Shown: in pieces, positions 25,281-36,275 of the stretch
How positions within the stretch are numbered: the stretch's first letter is position 1
Layout of the letters: each line of letters begins with the position of its first letter
From: Chrysosporum bergii ANA360D
Lineage (GTDB): Bacteria; Cyanobacteriota; Cyanobacteriia; Cyanobacteriales; Nostocaceae
NCBI RefSeq assembly: GCF_029891735.1
Contig: NZ_JANQDH010000026.1
Coordinates: 1 to 64,000, forward strand
Direction: 5' to 3'
DNA: 64,000 nucleotides
The notes under the pieces: model-generated
The model's database searches: none
Told to the model about the DNA's origin: nothing
The model's input: only the letters and a program-made list of their open reading frames with translations
Translations under genes and position numbers: made by a program

Positions 25281-25325
25281 ACAAATAGCGACTATGACTA
25301 AAAACTAAACTTTTACCTCTTTTGT

Positions 25326-25625
25326 TTAGCTTTGAGGAGAAGCAAAAAAGCTGAGATGATAGATAAAACCCTTGGCTGGGTGGGACTGAACTTCTCGCAG
25401 TACAGTTGTACCATTCCATTCTAGTTCAGGGATATTCAGTTCAATTTCAGTACGGTTAACAGCAGCTTCTTTGAGCAATCGCTCAACAGTTTTAGCATCC
25501 ACCACCAGAGAAATTGACTCAGCGCCTTTGTGACCGTATAAATTAGCAGGTATCAGACCAGAACGGCGTAAAGCATTGGGCTTAATACCTTCTGGCCGGG
25601 GGTGAGATTCGAGTTTAATGGACAT
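25326..25625 (-). CDS. rplY: 50S ribosomal protein L25 (bL25), short form
   Basis: A 99-residue protein starting [40 protein letters not shown], the 5S rRNA-binding bL25 fold. GxRPxGxKPNALR is typical of cyanobacterial members. It lacks the C-terminal TL5/CTC extension (full form about 200 residues). It follows purA in the same direction after 82 nt and shares its terminator, so the two likely form an operon. Confidence 0.92.
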   Translation of the reverse strand: MSIKLESHPRPEGIKPNALRRSGLIPANLYGHKGAESISLVVDAKTVERLLKEAAVNRTEIELNIPELEWNGTTVLREVQSHPAKGFIYHLSFFASPQS

Positions 25626-25707
25626 AGCAGTTGTTGGTTATCAGTTATCAGTATTATTGACCAGTGATCAGCACCTTTTCCCAGACACAAATAATTGCGT
25701 CCCAGAA

Positions 25708-27360
<1,653 letters not shown>

Positions 27361-28404
27361 ATGGCCTTATATGCAGAGTTACATAGACACTTGGGGGGTT
27401 CCGTTGTTCCCCGCGTGTTGTGGCGGTACTTTGAGCGCCATGGGGCAGATTTAATTGCTCGTTTTGCTGAATATTCACAATTTGAAGACTTTTACACCCG
27501 TCCCCGCAATAGTTTAGATGAGTATTTAGAATTGCACACCCTAGTAGAAAGTGTGCAAACAGTAGAAACCTTACCTTACTTTATCTATCGCCTACTGCGG
27601 GGGGCTTATATTTTTGAAAATTTGGCTTACTTAGAACTACGCTATACCCCCTACTTACGCACACCAGAACATCTCAGTCAAAACGCCAGAATTGACAAGA
27701 TGGCGGAAATAGTTGATGTAGTAGGCAAAGGGAGTTATGTACCAGAATATCCTATTGTTACTAGCCAAATTCTGTGTATGCACTCTCGCTTACCCTATGA
27801 AGTCAATAAAGCAATTATTGACTTAGCAGCCCAGAATCAACAGTATGTTTGTGGTATTGATGTAGCAGGAGGCGATCGCTATTATCAAGAAAGACTAGAA
27901 GAATGGGTCAGTTTGTATGATTATGGGCGATCGCTAGGCATTAACACCACCGGACACCTTTATGAAACCACAGATGGTTGTTACCCCCAACTATTACCCT
28001 ACCTAATGCGAATTGGTCACGGTATCCAAATTCCCCTGTTATTTCCCCAACTATTAAAAGACATAGCAAAACGGGGACAGTGTTTAGAAGTTTGTCCCAC
28101 CACCTATCTCAAAACCGGCACCCTACAAGACATCCGTCAACTAAAATTAGTATTTGACCGTTGTTTTGAAGCAGGAGTAGATATCGCCATTTGTACTGAC
28201 AACGCCGGGTTACATAATATGCGCCTGCCCTTTGAGTACGAAAACTTGTTAACCCATGACATCATTAACTTTAAGCAATTGCAAATTTGTCAAAATGCAG
28301 CCTTCCGCCATGCTTTCGCCTGGCCGCACCATCAACCCCCCGCTTCTCTGTTGAATAGATTACTTAAACCTGAACTACCCAAGGTTTTAACCATGACAGA
28401 TTAA
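27361..28404 (+). CDS. Adenosine deaminase-like amidohydrolase
   Basis: 347 residues from the ATG at 27361; an upstream TTG at 27340 adds seven residues of no apparent value. The adenosine deaminase fold is marked by AELHRHLGGS (zinc ligands His8, His10), CGIDVAGGD, GHLYE (His199, the canonical HAGE histidine), RIGHGIQI (His220) and LEVCPTTYLKTG. The zinc aspartate motif, normally TDDP, reads TDNAG (Asp280, Asn281). The change at the second Asp suggests a different substrate from adenosine. It is divergent from purA, fitting a role near purine metabolism (inference). Confidence 0.8.
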   Translation: MALYAELHRHLGGSVVPRVLWRYFERHGADLIARFAEYSQFEDFYTRPRNSLDEYLELHTLVESVQTVETLPYFIYRLLRGAYIFENLAYLELRYTPYLRTPEHLSQNARIDKMAEIVDVVGKGSYVPEYPIVTSQILCMHSRLPYEVNKAIIDLAAQNQQYVCGIDVAGGDRYYQERLEEWVSLYDYGRSLGINTTGHLYETTDGCYPQLLPYLMRIGHGIQIPLLFPQLLKDIAKRGQCLEVCPTTYLKTGTLQDIRQLKLVFDRCFEAGVDIAICTDNAGLHNMRLPFEYENLLTHDIINFKQLQICQNAAFRHAFAWPHHQPPASLLNRLLKPELPKVLTMTD

Positions 28405-28415
28405 ACACATCAGAC

Positions 28416-28438
28416 ATGGCGGGTAAGATGCCCGCCAT
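28416..28438. terminator. Hairpin after the deaminase-like gene
   Basis: ATGGCGGG (28416-28423) pairs with CCCGCCAT (28431-28438) around a 7-nt loop, 12 nt past the stop codon. No U-run follows, so it may protect the 3' end rather than terminate. The sequence belongs to the 'GCGGGTAAGATGCCCGC' type of palindrome; a relative occurs at about 53140. Confidence 0.5.
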
Positions 28439-28466
28439 AATAATACCAAATCAAACCCTATCAGTT

Positions 28467-28493
28467 TAAAATCCCCCGTGTTTGAACCGGGGG
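28467..28493 (-). terminator. Terminator of the rhodanese-like gene
   Basis: On the minus strand CCCCCG...CGGGGG (28488-28493/28473-28478) forms a stem with a 9-nt loop, followed by ATTTTAAA. It sits just past the rhodanese stop and carries the TGACAT flank shared with the hairpin at 30729. Confidence 0.75.
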
Positions 28494-28498
28494 AAATG

Positions 28499-28837
28499 TC
28501 AACCCTGGGCTATACCTTCAGTAGCACCACCAATTGTTTTCCAAGCCGTCAAACCCCCCTTGATTTCAACAGCATCACTAAACCCAGCAGTCCGCAACAT
28601 TTGGGCTGCTTCGGCTGCTTGTGCGTCATTGTCCCCATATACGTATATAGGGCGCTGTTTGTGCAGAGAGAATTTAGCCCGTTGTACCAGTTGATCTAAA
28701 GGAATTTGCATAGCTCCAGTGATGCGACTGTAATTGTAAGTGTGGCGATCGCGCACATCTATAATTGTAAACCCTGGTTGTCCCCATTCCAAACGAGACT
28801 TGAGATCATGAACCTCAGCAATTAAATCACTACTCAT
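28499..28837 (-). CDS. Rhodanese-like domain protein lacking the catalytic cysteine
   Basis: A 112-residue single rhodanese domain: FTIIDVRDRHTYNYSRITGAMQIP is the CH2A-type segment, and the end GFSDAVEIKGGLTAWKTIGG is conserved. The active-site loop reads VYGDNDAQAA, where active rhodaneses have a cysteine after the first Y/V (YCxxGxRS). No cysteine is present anywhere in the protein. It therefore cannot transfer sulfur by the usual route and may be a binding or regulatory domain. It is divergent from mutL. Confidence 0.87.
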   Translation of the reverse strand: MSSDLIAEVHDLKSRLEWGQPGFTIIDVRDRHTYNYSRITGAMQIPLDQLVQRAKFSLHKQRPIYVYGDNDAQAAEAAQMLRTAGFSDAVEIKGGLTAWKTIGGATEGIAQG

Positions 28838-28987
28838 AAACTTTTCTCGCGGATAACCTCACCAGAAATCTATCAAAAATATGCAGACAACTTGACTTTC
28901 TTTACAATTAATCAAAAATTATCGCCAAAAGTCAATAAAAATGCCAGTTCTAGTTCAGTGGTGATCTAATGTCATAAACTATAACTT

Positions 28988-30628
28988 ATGACATCTATTA
29001 TTCAATCTCTACCCACAGAAGTTGTATATCTAATTACGGCTGGAGAAGTAATCGACTCTCTAGCTTCCGTAGTGCGGGAATTAGTAGAAAATTCCCTAGA
29101 CGCAGGAGCAACACGCATAGTAATTTCCCTTTGGCCAAACCAGTGGCGCGTTCGCGTCGCTGACAATGGCCATGGAATGAACCAAGACGATTTGCAACAA
29201 GCCGCCCTCCCCCACAGCACCAGCAAAATTCACTCCAGTGAAGACTTATGGAAAATTAATAGTTTAGGGTTTCGCGGTGAAGCCTTGCACAGTTTAACCA
29301 CCTTAGCAGATTTAGAAATTTTCAGCCGTCCAGCCACAGCAAATGTTGGCTGGAGAGTTGTCTATGGTGATGGTGGACACCCCATAGAAATAGAACCAAC
29401 AGCCATCGCCCCCGGTACTGTAGTCACAGTTTCTAACCTCTTTGGTAACTGTACCGTCCGCCGTCAGGGTTTACCCACCACCCCCCAACAAATGAGAAGC
29501 GTGCAAATCGCCATCCAACAAATCGCCCTTTGTCATCCCCAGATTACATGGCAAGTTTGGCAAAATGACCGAACTTGGTTCACCATTTCCCCAGCAGCCA
29601 CCACCGGACAACTACTACCGCAAATTCTCCCCCAACTGCGCCCAGGAGACCTACAAGAACTCAAACTACAAACAATCAGTCTAGTAGTGGGACTACCTGA
29701 CAGATGTCATCGTCGCCGACCAGACTGGGTAAGAGTAGCCATTAATGGACGCATGGTCAAATCACCAGAACTAGAGCAAACCATATTATCAGCATTTAAC
29801 AGAACATTACCACGCGATCGCTATCCCATATGCTTATTACACCTAACCATCTCCCCAGAACAAATTAACTGGAATCGTAACCCCGCCAAAAACGAAATTT
29901 ATCTCCATGAAATTACATATTGGCAAGAACAAATTACCCAAGCCATCAATCAAGCCCTCCGCATCAGCGCTTCCCATCTTCCCGAAACCCTGCAAACCAC
30001 CAGAGTTAGTCAACTACTCAAAGCCGCAGAAGCCAAAAGCGGTTACAACGTCAAACCCCAAAACCCCCACCCAGAAAATACCACTCACCACCCCCTCAAA
30101 GCCATCGCCCAACTGAGTAATACTTATATCGTAGTAGAACATCCAGGCGGTATGTGGTTAGTAGAACAACATATTGCCCACGAGCGAGTTTTGTATGAGC
30201 AAATATGCCAAAACTGGCAACTCCTACCCATTCAACCCGCCATTATACTTGAGCAATTATCACCCGCCCAAGTATCACAACTACAAACCATAGGCTTAGA
30301 TATAGAACCCTTTGGCGAACAAATTTGGGCAGTGCGTAGCATACCAGCACCCCTGCAACACCGACAAGACATTACAGACGCAATTTTAGAACTTAGTCGT
30401 GGGGGTGACTTACAAACAGCCCAAGTAGCAGTAGCTTGTCGCACAGCCATTCGTAATGGTACACCCATGACCATAACAGAAATGCAGACCCTCCTAGACC
30501 AATGGCAAAGCACTCGCCACCCCCGCACCTGTCCCCACGGTCGCCCCATTTATTTATCCTTAGATGAACCAGCCCTAGCCCGATTTTTCCGGCGTAATTG
30601 GGTAATTGGTAAAAGTCACGGTATTTGA
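28988..30628 (+). CDS. mutL: DNA mismatch repair protein MutL
   Basis: A 546-residue GHKL ATPase. The N-terminal domain has VRELVENSLDAGA, VADNGHGM, STSKI and GFRGEAL. The C-terminal dimerization domain has CPHGRPI, typical of endonuclease-type MutL. The endonuclease motif DQHA(x)2E(x)4E is altered to EQHIAHERVLYE (393-404): Asp becomes Glu and Ala becomes Ile. MutL couples MutS mismatch recognition to strand nicking. The ATG lies close behind the divergent rhodanese gene, with a 150-nt spacer. Confidence 0.93.
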   Translation: MTSIIQSLPTEVVYLITAGEVIDSLASVVRELVENSLDAGATRIVISLWPNQWRVRVADNGHGMNQDDLQQAALPHSTSKIHSSEDLWKINSLGFRGEALHSLTTLADLEIFSRPATANVGWRVVYGDGGHPIEIEPTAIAPGTVVTVSNLFGNCTVRRQGLPTTPQQMRSVQIAIQQIALCHPQITWQVWQNDRTWFTISPAATTGQLLPQILPQLRPGDLQELKLQTISLVVGLPDRCHRRRPDWVRVAINGRMVKSPELEQTILSAFNRTLPRDRYPICLLHLTISPEQINWNRNPAKNEIYLHEITYWQEQITQAINQALRISASHLPETLQTTRVSQLLKAAEAKSGYNVKPQNPHPENTTHHPLKAIAQLSNTYIVVEHPGGMWLVEQHIAHERVLYEQICQNWQLLPIQPAIILEQLSPAQVSQLQTIGLDIEPFGEQIWAVRSIPAPLQHRQDITDAILELSRGGDLQTAQVAVACRTAIRNGTPMTITEMQTLLDQWQSTRHPRTCPHGRPIYLSLDEPALARFFRRNWVIGKSHGI

Positions 30629-30722
30629 TCCCATGTTACCTTGATTACTGATAGTTACTGTCAAAAAATACAACTTATATAATAAATACCTGTTGCCCTT
30701 AACTATTTTCATGTGATATGAA

Positions 30723-30755
30723 GTAAAAAATCCCCGATCCTTTAAGACCGGGGAT
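30723..30755 (-). terminator. Terminator of the DUF4912 gene
   Basis: On the minus strand ATCCCCGG...CGGGGAT forms a 7-bp stem followed by TTTTTT. It lies 25 nt past the DUF4912 stop and 100 nt past the convergent mutL. The TTGACAT flank matches the hairpin at 28467. Confidence 0.85.
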
Positions 30756-30779
30756 GTCAAACTTTCAATGATCAGCAAA

Positions 30780-32015
30780 TTAAGCAAACCATTCTAAAAC
30801 AGCTTCATCCTTAGTATTAGTATTTCGGGATGGAGTCTCACGATTGAACTTCATATGAATTGATCTTGTTTGCTCGCCGTCAGCAGCCACAGCCAAAATA
30901 GGATAGTCAATTAAACCATCTTGGAAGGACATCTGGAAGCGGAATGTACCATCAGGATTAAGTTTAATGGGACGACCGCCAATGGTTACAGTAGCATCAG
31001 GTTCTGTTGCACCATAAACAATCAATTCAGCATCAGCAATTAACCAGAACTTGCGAGGACGCATCGGTATAGCCCCAGCAGAGAAGCCCGCCCCTGACAT
31101 ACCTGCACCAGACATAGTTAAACCAGATACTGTTGGTACTCCCCACATACCTACACCAGAGGGGAAAACATAGGAACTAATGGACTGTTCAGGAGCCATA
31201 GAACCCGGTACGTGCTGCATAGAACCGAACAGAGAACCAGCAACTCGTTGTGCTTCCGCAGATTCCGCCAAACCAAAGATTTCTTCGTATATGGGGTTAC
31301 TTTGACCACTCACAGCCGCCGCCTTCTTCTCTGGGGGAACTAATTCGTAAACTGTTTTACCCCGGAGGTCTTCGTCAAAATCGACAGTAACAAAAACATC
31401 CTCAATCCAGTCCGATGGATAAACAGGAGGAATATGTACTCGAGCAGAACGGGCTAATACCAACCAACGACCATCACCAGTACGGTAACCAATATCTACA
31501 ACATAATCGCGATCGCTCACCGGGATAGGTACATACCATTCCCTAGCCAACTCATCAGCCGGATATTCCTGGATACTGTGAGGACGTTGGACATCAAGAT
31601 CAATGTCGGTAACATCATAGATCCGCAGTGCTAATTGCTGTCCGCCTTGTTGCCGTAGTTCAGTTTTATGTTCATTAGGAATGTCCCAATAAGCGTAAGC
31701 CCATTGAGGGTCACGTGGTAAAAGTACAATCCGGCTTTCACCATAACCTGCTGGTAGATCAGCCAGTCCCTGATCAACATCAGCGAGAGAACCACCGGTC
31801 CGGTCTTCCTGACCTAATTCAAACTTTGTTCCTTCCACGGTTTCCTGTGCCTCCAATGTACCGATTGGACTAAATTTGCTGCGCTGGGCTTCTTGGATAG
31901 CTGCCAGCAGTTGAGACTTACGCATTCGGCTATAGCGAGAGATGCTGTATTCACTAGCAACCCTGCGTAATTGCCTTAATGTCATCTCCTCTAGTGGTGG
32001 GCGTTCTTTTGCCAC
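30780..32015 (-). CDS. DUF4912 domain protein with Rho N-terminal-like domain
   Basis: A GTG at 32015 preceded by GGAGG at 8 nt spacing fits the conserved start AKERPPLEEMTLRQLRRVAS, giving 411 residues. The longer frame to 32090 adds unconserved residues. Residues about 5-45 resemble the Rho_N/SAP-like helix-extended-loop-helix (LRRVASEYSISRYSRMRKSQLLAAI). Residues about 85-210 form DUF4912 (RIVLLPRDPQWAYAYWDIPNEHK, DYVVDIGYRTGDGRWLVLARS). A glycine/methionine-rich linker and a beta-rich C-terminal domain follow (AELIVYGATEPDATVTIGGR). The function is unknown. It may bind nucleic acid or a polymer through the N-terminal domain (inference). Confidence 0.85.
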   Translation of the reverse strand: MAKERPPLEEMTLRQLRRVASEYSISRYSRMRKSQLLAAIQEAQRSKFSPIGTLEAQETVEGTKFELGQEDRTGGSLADVDQGLADLPAGYGESRIVLLPRDPQWAYAYWDIPNEHKTELRQQGGQQLALRIYDVTDIDLDVQRPHSIQEYPADELAREWYVPIPVSDRDYVVDIGYRTGDGRWLVLARSARVHIPPVYPSDWIEDVFVTVDFDEDLRGKTVYELVPPEKKAAAVSGQSNPIYEEIFGLAESAEAQRVAGSLFGSMQHVPGSMAPEQSISSYVFPSGVGMWGVPTVSGLTMSGAGMSGAGFSAGAIPMRPRKFWLIADAELIVYGATEPDATVTIGGRPIKLNPDGTFRFQMSFQDGLIDYPILAVAADGEQTRSIHMKFNRETPSRNTNTKDEAVLEWFA

Positions 32016-32090
32016 AATCTTGGCCTCCAGTAGTGTGCAAGGTAAATGATTTCCCTGGGTTACAGAATCTTCTATAAAATAAAATGTCAT

Positions 32091-32455
32091 CTACCCCAGA
32101 TGAACTTCTGACTTCCTGACTTCTGGTTGTGCCCAGTTTTTAACTTTTTACTTTGTTGTTAAATTAAAATTCCCTGACTCTTGCTCCCGCCTTTATGCCA
32201 TGATTAGCATTTCTTTGGGATCAAAGCAGTTATTTTATTAAATAAATATTAACCAGTAAACCCGCCCAGGGATCAAGGGGTTAAAAGTCTCTTTTCTAGC
32301 TTGACTACGAATTTATCAGCACTTGCGGGATCATAATGTCATGATTCCCTGACAATATAGCCTCACTAGCAGCCATGGACTGGTAATTTGTCATCATTTC
32401 CTGACAAATTAGTTAATGTACTGTAGGTGAGAGTCTGGATATTTAAAAATCTATA
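32091..32455. other. Spacer between the ftn2 stop and the DUF4912 start
   Basis: 365 nt with no gene. Near 32329-32351 an imperfect palindrome (GGGATCAT...ATGATTCCC) is visible. This region should contain the DUF4912 promoter; no clear hexamer pair was found. Confidence 0.45.
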
Positions 32456-34681
32456 CTAAGTCTGATTAACAACCGACATATTCTCAATTTGCCAAACATC
32501 AGCCCGTCGGAGTAAAGAATATCGCACACGCAAAGTTTCATCAGTAAAATTTCTGATCTGACTCTGACTATAAAACTGGGTTACTTCCCTCACCGTAGCC
32601 ACAACCACAGCCTGATCCGCCTTTTGATCAACATACTCCACCTTGACAGTGTGGTTATAAGTGCGATGGCGGTTCTGTAGTTTCTCTTGTTGGGCAAGTT
32701 GCCGCCATTGAGTCAGAACCTCACCTGTTAAAATGTCTGGCAAACTAGCCATGTTATGTGTAGGACCTAAAGCCACCGCCTTAGTAGATAGCCAAGTTTG
32801 AATTACCTCTTGGGCTGCTCCTTCTGTCAAAGAACCTCCTGGGGGTTGTAACTGACTAGCTACATCAGGAATTTCAACTGGTGGTTGATTAACTTGCACA
32901 AACAACTGTTTACCTTCCAAAGCTGGTACTGGGGAAAACAAATTTCTTACCCATGCAAATGTGGTTGACACCAATAGCCAAAACACCAAAACACCCGCCA
33001 ACGAGGCAAATACAGTCCAAACCAGCCTTGTTTTGCCTTCTAAAGTAGTAGCAAAAGCCGGTTGTTGTTGAGGATAACCGTTATTTACCGGTCCAGTGGG
33101 TTTGCGCCGCCTGCGCTTTTTAACTTGACGAGGAGGATTAGACCTAGCCACATTGTTAACATCAGCATGAGTTGCTCCACCTTGGGCTTGAGGACGAGAA
33201 AACCGTGCTACATCTCTTGGTGAGTGGGTATCCCCAGAAGTTGGATCCGGCTGTTTATTACCCACAGTTGCCGTAAAATTAGTATTGTCAGGTATTTTCT
33301 GTCCAGGCCTTGCCGATAAATCCGGTAACGATGAACGCTGGTAAAAAGATTGGCGATTGATTACACCCCATTCCTCAATATTTTCTGCATCGCTGGGTAA
33401 AGCCTCTAAATAAGCCTGCACCTGTGGGTTAGCAAAATAATCTTTCAGAGAAGCCTGCTGTTTAGCTAAATCTCGAAAATGGATAAATACTTCATGTTGT
33501 AACCACTGTTCTGCATATAAACATAATCCCGGTAACAAATCTGGAGCATCTAAAGATTTTTCTCGAATAAAAGCCAAAGCCTCGTATTCCTGACTTAGTT
33601 CTAAAACACGAGTAGCTTCCTCCGTTTGTCCCAGTAGTAAAGCACACAATGATTGTTCTAAATGCACATCTTGACGCTTTCCTAACTGCATCAACATTTG
33701 CTTGGCTTGGCGAATTAAAGCCGGCTGGCGTTGACTAAATCCCCTAGCTAAAAGAGCATAAACCGCTAAATAACTAGCCACAGCAGAAGGACGCTTGCTT
33801 TCGGCTTCAAATAGCCTGTGCTGTTCTGCAACCGTTAAATAATTGCGTATTTGCTGGATAAAACGCAAAAAATCATCTATATTTAAACCCGATTGATCAT
33901 TACCAGTGCCATCAATACCCCCGCGATCGCTCAAAATCTCATGTAAAAATGCCAACCCTTGCCGTCGTTGAGCCACCTTTTCCAGAGGTAATGCTAACAA
34001 CTCCAAAATCCGATAGGGGCGCAATTTGTACAAATCAGCCTGGATCTCCTCCTGTACATTAGCAAACAACCCCTCATGGGTCAGCAGTTCTTGACCAGTT
34101 TCTAAAGAAACAGCAGCATTTTCATAGTGGCCCTGCTGCCATTGTTCCCTACCCAACTCCAAACAAGCCAAAGCAACAGTTAAAACCACATCTGGGTAAT
34201 CAGAACCTTCCAGAAACTCCTCACTAGGCAGATCATCAGCTTCTCTAGCAGATGCTAACGCCCTTTGAGTAGTGAGGTAATTATGACCTAGTTTCAGTAC
34301 CAGTTCATATTCCCCCAATTCCTGAAAAATCAACAAAGTACCCACTAATTCCTCCGGGGAAATGTCGATACTCAAACCTTGAATATCTGGATCAGCAGTA
34401 TGGCTTGGTGTTTGGTTCTCCACAGCAACACCAGCATCACCACTGCCCTCATGTCCATAGGCATGGGCGAGATACAGCTGGTCATAACTGCTACGTTTTG
34501 TCGGATTGGATAAAACCACGTAAGCTTCTTCTATAAGTTGTTTACGAGAAGAGATTGCCGTTTGAGAATACTCTCTGCGTGGCAACTGCACAATGCGATC
34601 GCTGTACGATTGCCGCAATTGTTCATCACTTGCCGCCAACGGTAATCCCAAAATTCGGTAATAATCTAGCGGAACTCGCAC
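32456..34681 (-). CDS. ftn2: Cell division protein Ftn2/ZipN (ARC6 homologue)
   Basis: A 741-residue protein with the cyanobacterial Ftn2/ZipN plan. An N-terminal J-like domain (LDYYRILGLPLAASDEQLRQSY...YVVLSNPTKRSSYDQLY) has no HPD motif, so it does not act as a normal DnaJ. A long helical repeat region (about 100-450), a basic linker (KKRRRRKP), a single membrane segment (LVWTVFASLAGVLVFWLLVS, about 560) and a C-terminal IMS/DUF4101 domain (about 615-741) follow. Ftn2 tethers FtsZ to the membrane and recruits divisome proteins. Its promoter region is shared with the divergent pdhA. Confidence 0.92.
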   Translation of the reverse strand: MRVPLDYYRILGLPLAASDEQLRQSYSDRIVQLPRREYSQTAISSRKQLIEEAYVVLSNPTKRSSYDQLYLAHAYGHEGSGDAGVAVENQTPSHTADPDIQGLSIDISPEELVGTLLIFQELGEYELVLKLGHNYLTTQRALASAREADDLPSEEFLEGSDYPDVVLTVALACLELGREQWQQGHYENAAVSLETGQELLTHEGLFANVQEEIQADLYKLRPYRILELLALPLEKVAQRRQGLAFLHEILSDRGGIDGTGNDQSGLNIDDFLRFIQQIRNYLTVAEQHRLFEAESKRPSAVASYLAVYALLARGFSQRQPALIRQAKQMLMQLGKRQDVHLEQSLCALLLGQTEEATRVLELSQEYEALAFIREKSLDAPDLLPGLCLYAEQWLQHEVFIHFRDLAKQQASLKDYFANPQVQAYLEALPSDAENIEEWGVINRQSFYQRSSLPDLSARPGQKIPDNTNFTATVGNKQPDPTSGDTHSPRDVARFSRPQAQGGATHADVNNVARSNPPRQVKKRRRRKPTGPVNNGYPQQQPAFATTLEGKTRLVWTVFASLAGVLVFWLLVSTTFAWVRNLFSPVPALEGKQLFVQVNQPPVEIPDVASQLQPPGGSLTEGAAQEVIQTWLSTKAVALGPTHNMASLPDILTGEVLTQWRQLAQQEKLQNRHRTYNHTVKVEYVDQKADQAVVVATVREVTQFYSQSQIRNFTDETLRVRYSLLRRADVWQIENMSVVNQT

Positions 34682-34771
34682 AGTCTACTTCCCCTGCACC
34701 GTGATAATATGATTCACCCAGAGCATTTCCAGCCTGTAAAACCGTGCCATAATAATACCGTAAATAATACC

Positions 34772-34806
34772 GTCGCTAATTTACACTTATAGTGTAAATT
34801 AGCGAC
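34772..34806. promoter_or_regulatory. Perfect 16-bp inverted repeat between ftn2 and pdhA
   Basis: GTCGCTAATTTACACT (34772-34787) and its exact complement (34791-34806) flank a TAT loop. No T-run follows on either strand, so it is not a standard terminator. It lies 91 nt before ftn2 and 368 nt before pdhA within a 492-nt divergent spacer. A direct repeat (AATAATACCGT, twice) precedes it at about 34750-34773. Operator or mobile palindrome are both possible. Confidence 0.6.
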
Positions 34807-35173
34807 AATTAGTTTGGTCACCGCTAAAATCTGTATAATAACTATAGTTTTAGTGGTAGTATCTTCCATTGTCTAGAAAGTATCTACACTTTCTTTTAAA
34901 CCTCGATATTTTTAGCTCTCATCAACGTTTGAGCCAAAATTATCCCCCTTCCATCTAAAATAGCATCAATCATAACACAGATCAACTCGATTTACAAGTA
35001 TTTAACGAAATACCAAATTTTCCTGGTTCACCTACACCAAATTGTTTATGAATATGCAGAAATCAAGCTATCCTGATTGATAGCCTATGAAAGCTAGTGC
35101 AAACTAGATCTGCATGACAGCAAGTTATGGGAAATGGTACATTTCAGTTTTAGAATAGGGACACTAAAAAATA

Positions 35174-36208
35174 ATGGTTCAAGAACGCGCATTACCCACA
35201 TTTAACACAGCCACTGCTAAAATTACCAAACAAGAAGGACTGCGCTTGTACGAAGATATGGTACTAGGTCGCTCATTTGAAGACAAATGCGCCGAAATGT
35301 ACTACAGAGGTAAAATGTTTGGTTTTGTCCACCTCTATAACGGTCAAGAAGCAGTATCCACAGGAGTTATTCTCTCCATGCGACCGGGGGAAGACTTTGT
35401 TTCCAGCACCTACCGCGATCACGTCCACGCCCTCAGCGCCGGTGTACCAGCCAAACAAGTAATGGCAGAACTATTTGGCAAAGCCACAGGATGCAGCAAA
35501 GGACGGGGAGGCTCCATGCATATGTTTTCTGCCGAACATAACTTACTAGGTGGTTACGCATTTGTGGCGGAGGGGATTCCTGTAGCAGCAGGGGCAGCCT
35601 TTCAAACCAAATACCGCCGTGAAGTATTAAAAGATCCTAAAGCCGACCAAGTAACAGCCTGCTTTTTTGGCGACGGTGCAGCCAACAACGGTCAGTTTTT
35701 CGAGACCTTAAACATGGCTGCTCTGTGGAAACTACCAATTATTTTTGTAGTGGAAAATAATAAATGGGCAATTGGGATGTCCCACGAACGAGCAACCTCC
35801 CAGCCAGAGATTTACAAAAAAGCCAGTGTATTTAACATGGTCGGCGTAGAAGTAGACGGTATGGACGTGTTAGCAGTGCGAGCAGTAGCCCAAGAAGCAG
35901 TAGCCCGAGCCCGTGCTGGTGAAGGACCAACATTAATAGAAGCCCTTACCTACCGTTTCCGGGGACACTCCCTAGCCGACCCAGACGAAATGCGAAGCAA
36001 AGCAGAAAAAGAATTTTGGTTTTCCCGTGACCCCATCAAAAAACTAACAGATTATCTCATACAGCAAAACCTAGCAGACGAAGGCGAATTAAAAGCAATT
36101 GACAAAAAAATTCAAGCAGTAATCGACGAAGCTGTGAAATTTGCCGAAACCAGCCCCGAACCAGACCCCAGAGAACTATATCGCTTTATTTTTGCAGAAG
36201 ACGAGTAA
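35174..36208 (+). CDS. pdhA: Pyruvate dehydrogenase E1 component, alpha subunit
   Basis: A 344-residue thiamine-diphosphate enzyme subunit. [31 protein letters not shown] is the GDG(x)~25NN thiamine-diphosphate/metal site (split by family variation). [17 protein letters not shown] is the phosphorylation-loop-like segment. [17 protein letters not shown] is also typical. With PdhB, E2 and E3 (not in this window) it converts pyruvate to acetyl-CoA. Cyanobacterial pdhA is often unlinked from pdhB, as here. Confidence 0.95.
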   Translation: MVQERALPTFNTATAKITKQEGLRLYEDMVLGRSFEDKCAEMYYRGKMFGFVHLYNGQEAVSTGVILSMRPGEDFVSSTYRDHVHALSAGVPAKQVMAELFGKATGCSKGRGGSMHMFSAEHNLLGGYAFVAEGIPVAAGAAFQTKYRREVLKDPKADQVTACFFGDGAANNGQFFETLNMAALWKLPIIFVVENNKWAIGMSHERATSQPEIYKKASVFNMVGVEVDGMDVLAVRAVAQEAVARARAGEGPTLIEALTYRFRGHSLADPDEMRSKAEKEFWFSRDPIKKLTDYLIQQNLADEGELKAIDKKIQAVIDEAVKFAETSPEPDPRELYRFIFAEDE

Positions 36209-36223
36209 GAAGAGTTATATACT

Positions 36224-36245
36224 GAGTGCTGAGTAATTAGCACTC
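36224..36245. repeat. Small palindrome between pdhA and the epimerase gene
   Basis: GAGTGCT (36224-36230) and AGCACTC (36239-36245) form a 7-bp stem with an 8-nt loop, in the 'actgagtgctgagt' style common in cyanobacterial spacers. No U-run follows. Confidence 0.45.
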
Positions 36246-36275
36246 TCCAACCCTCATCAACAAGGACTAAAACCT

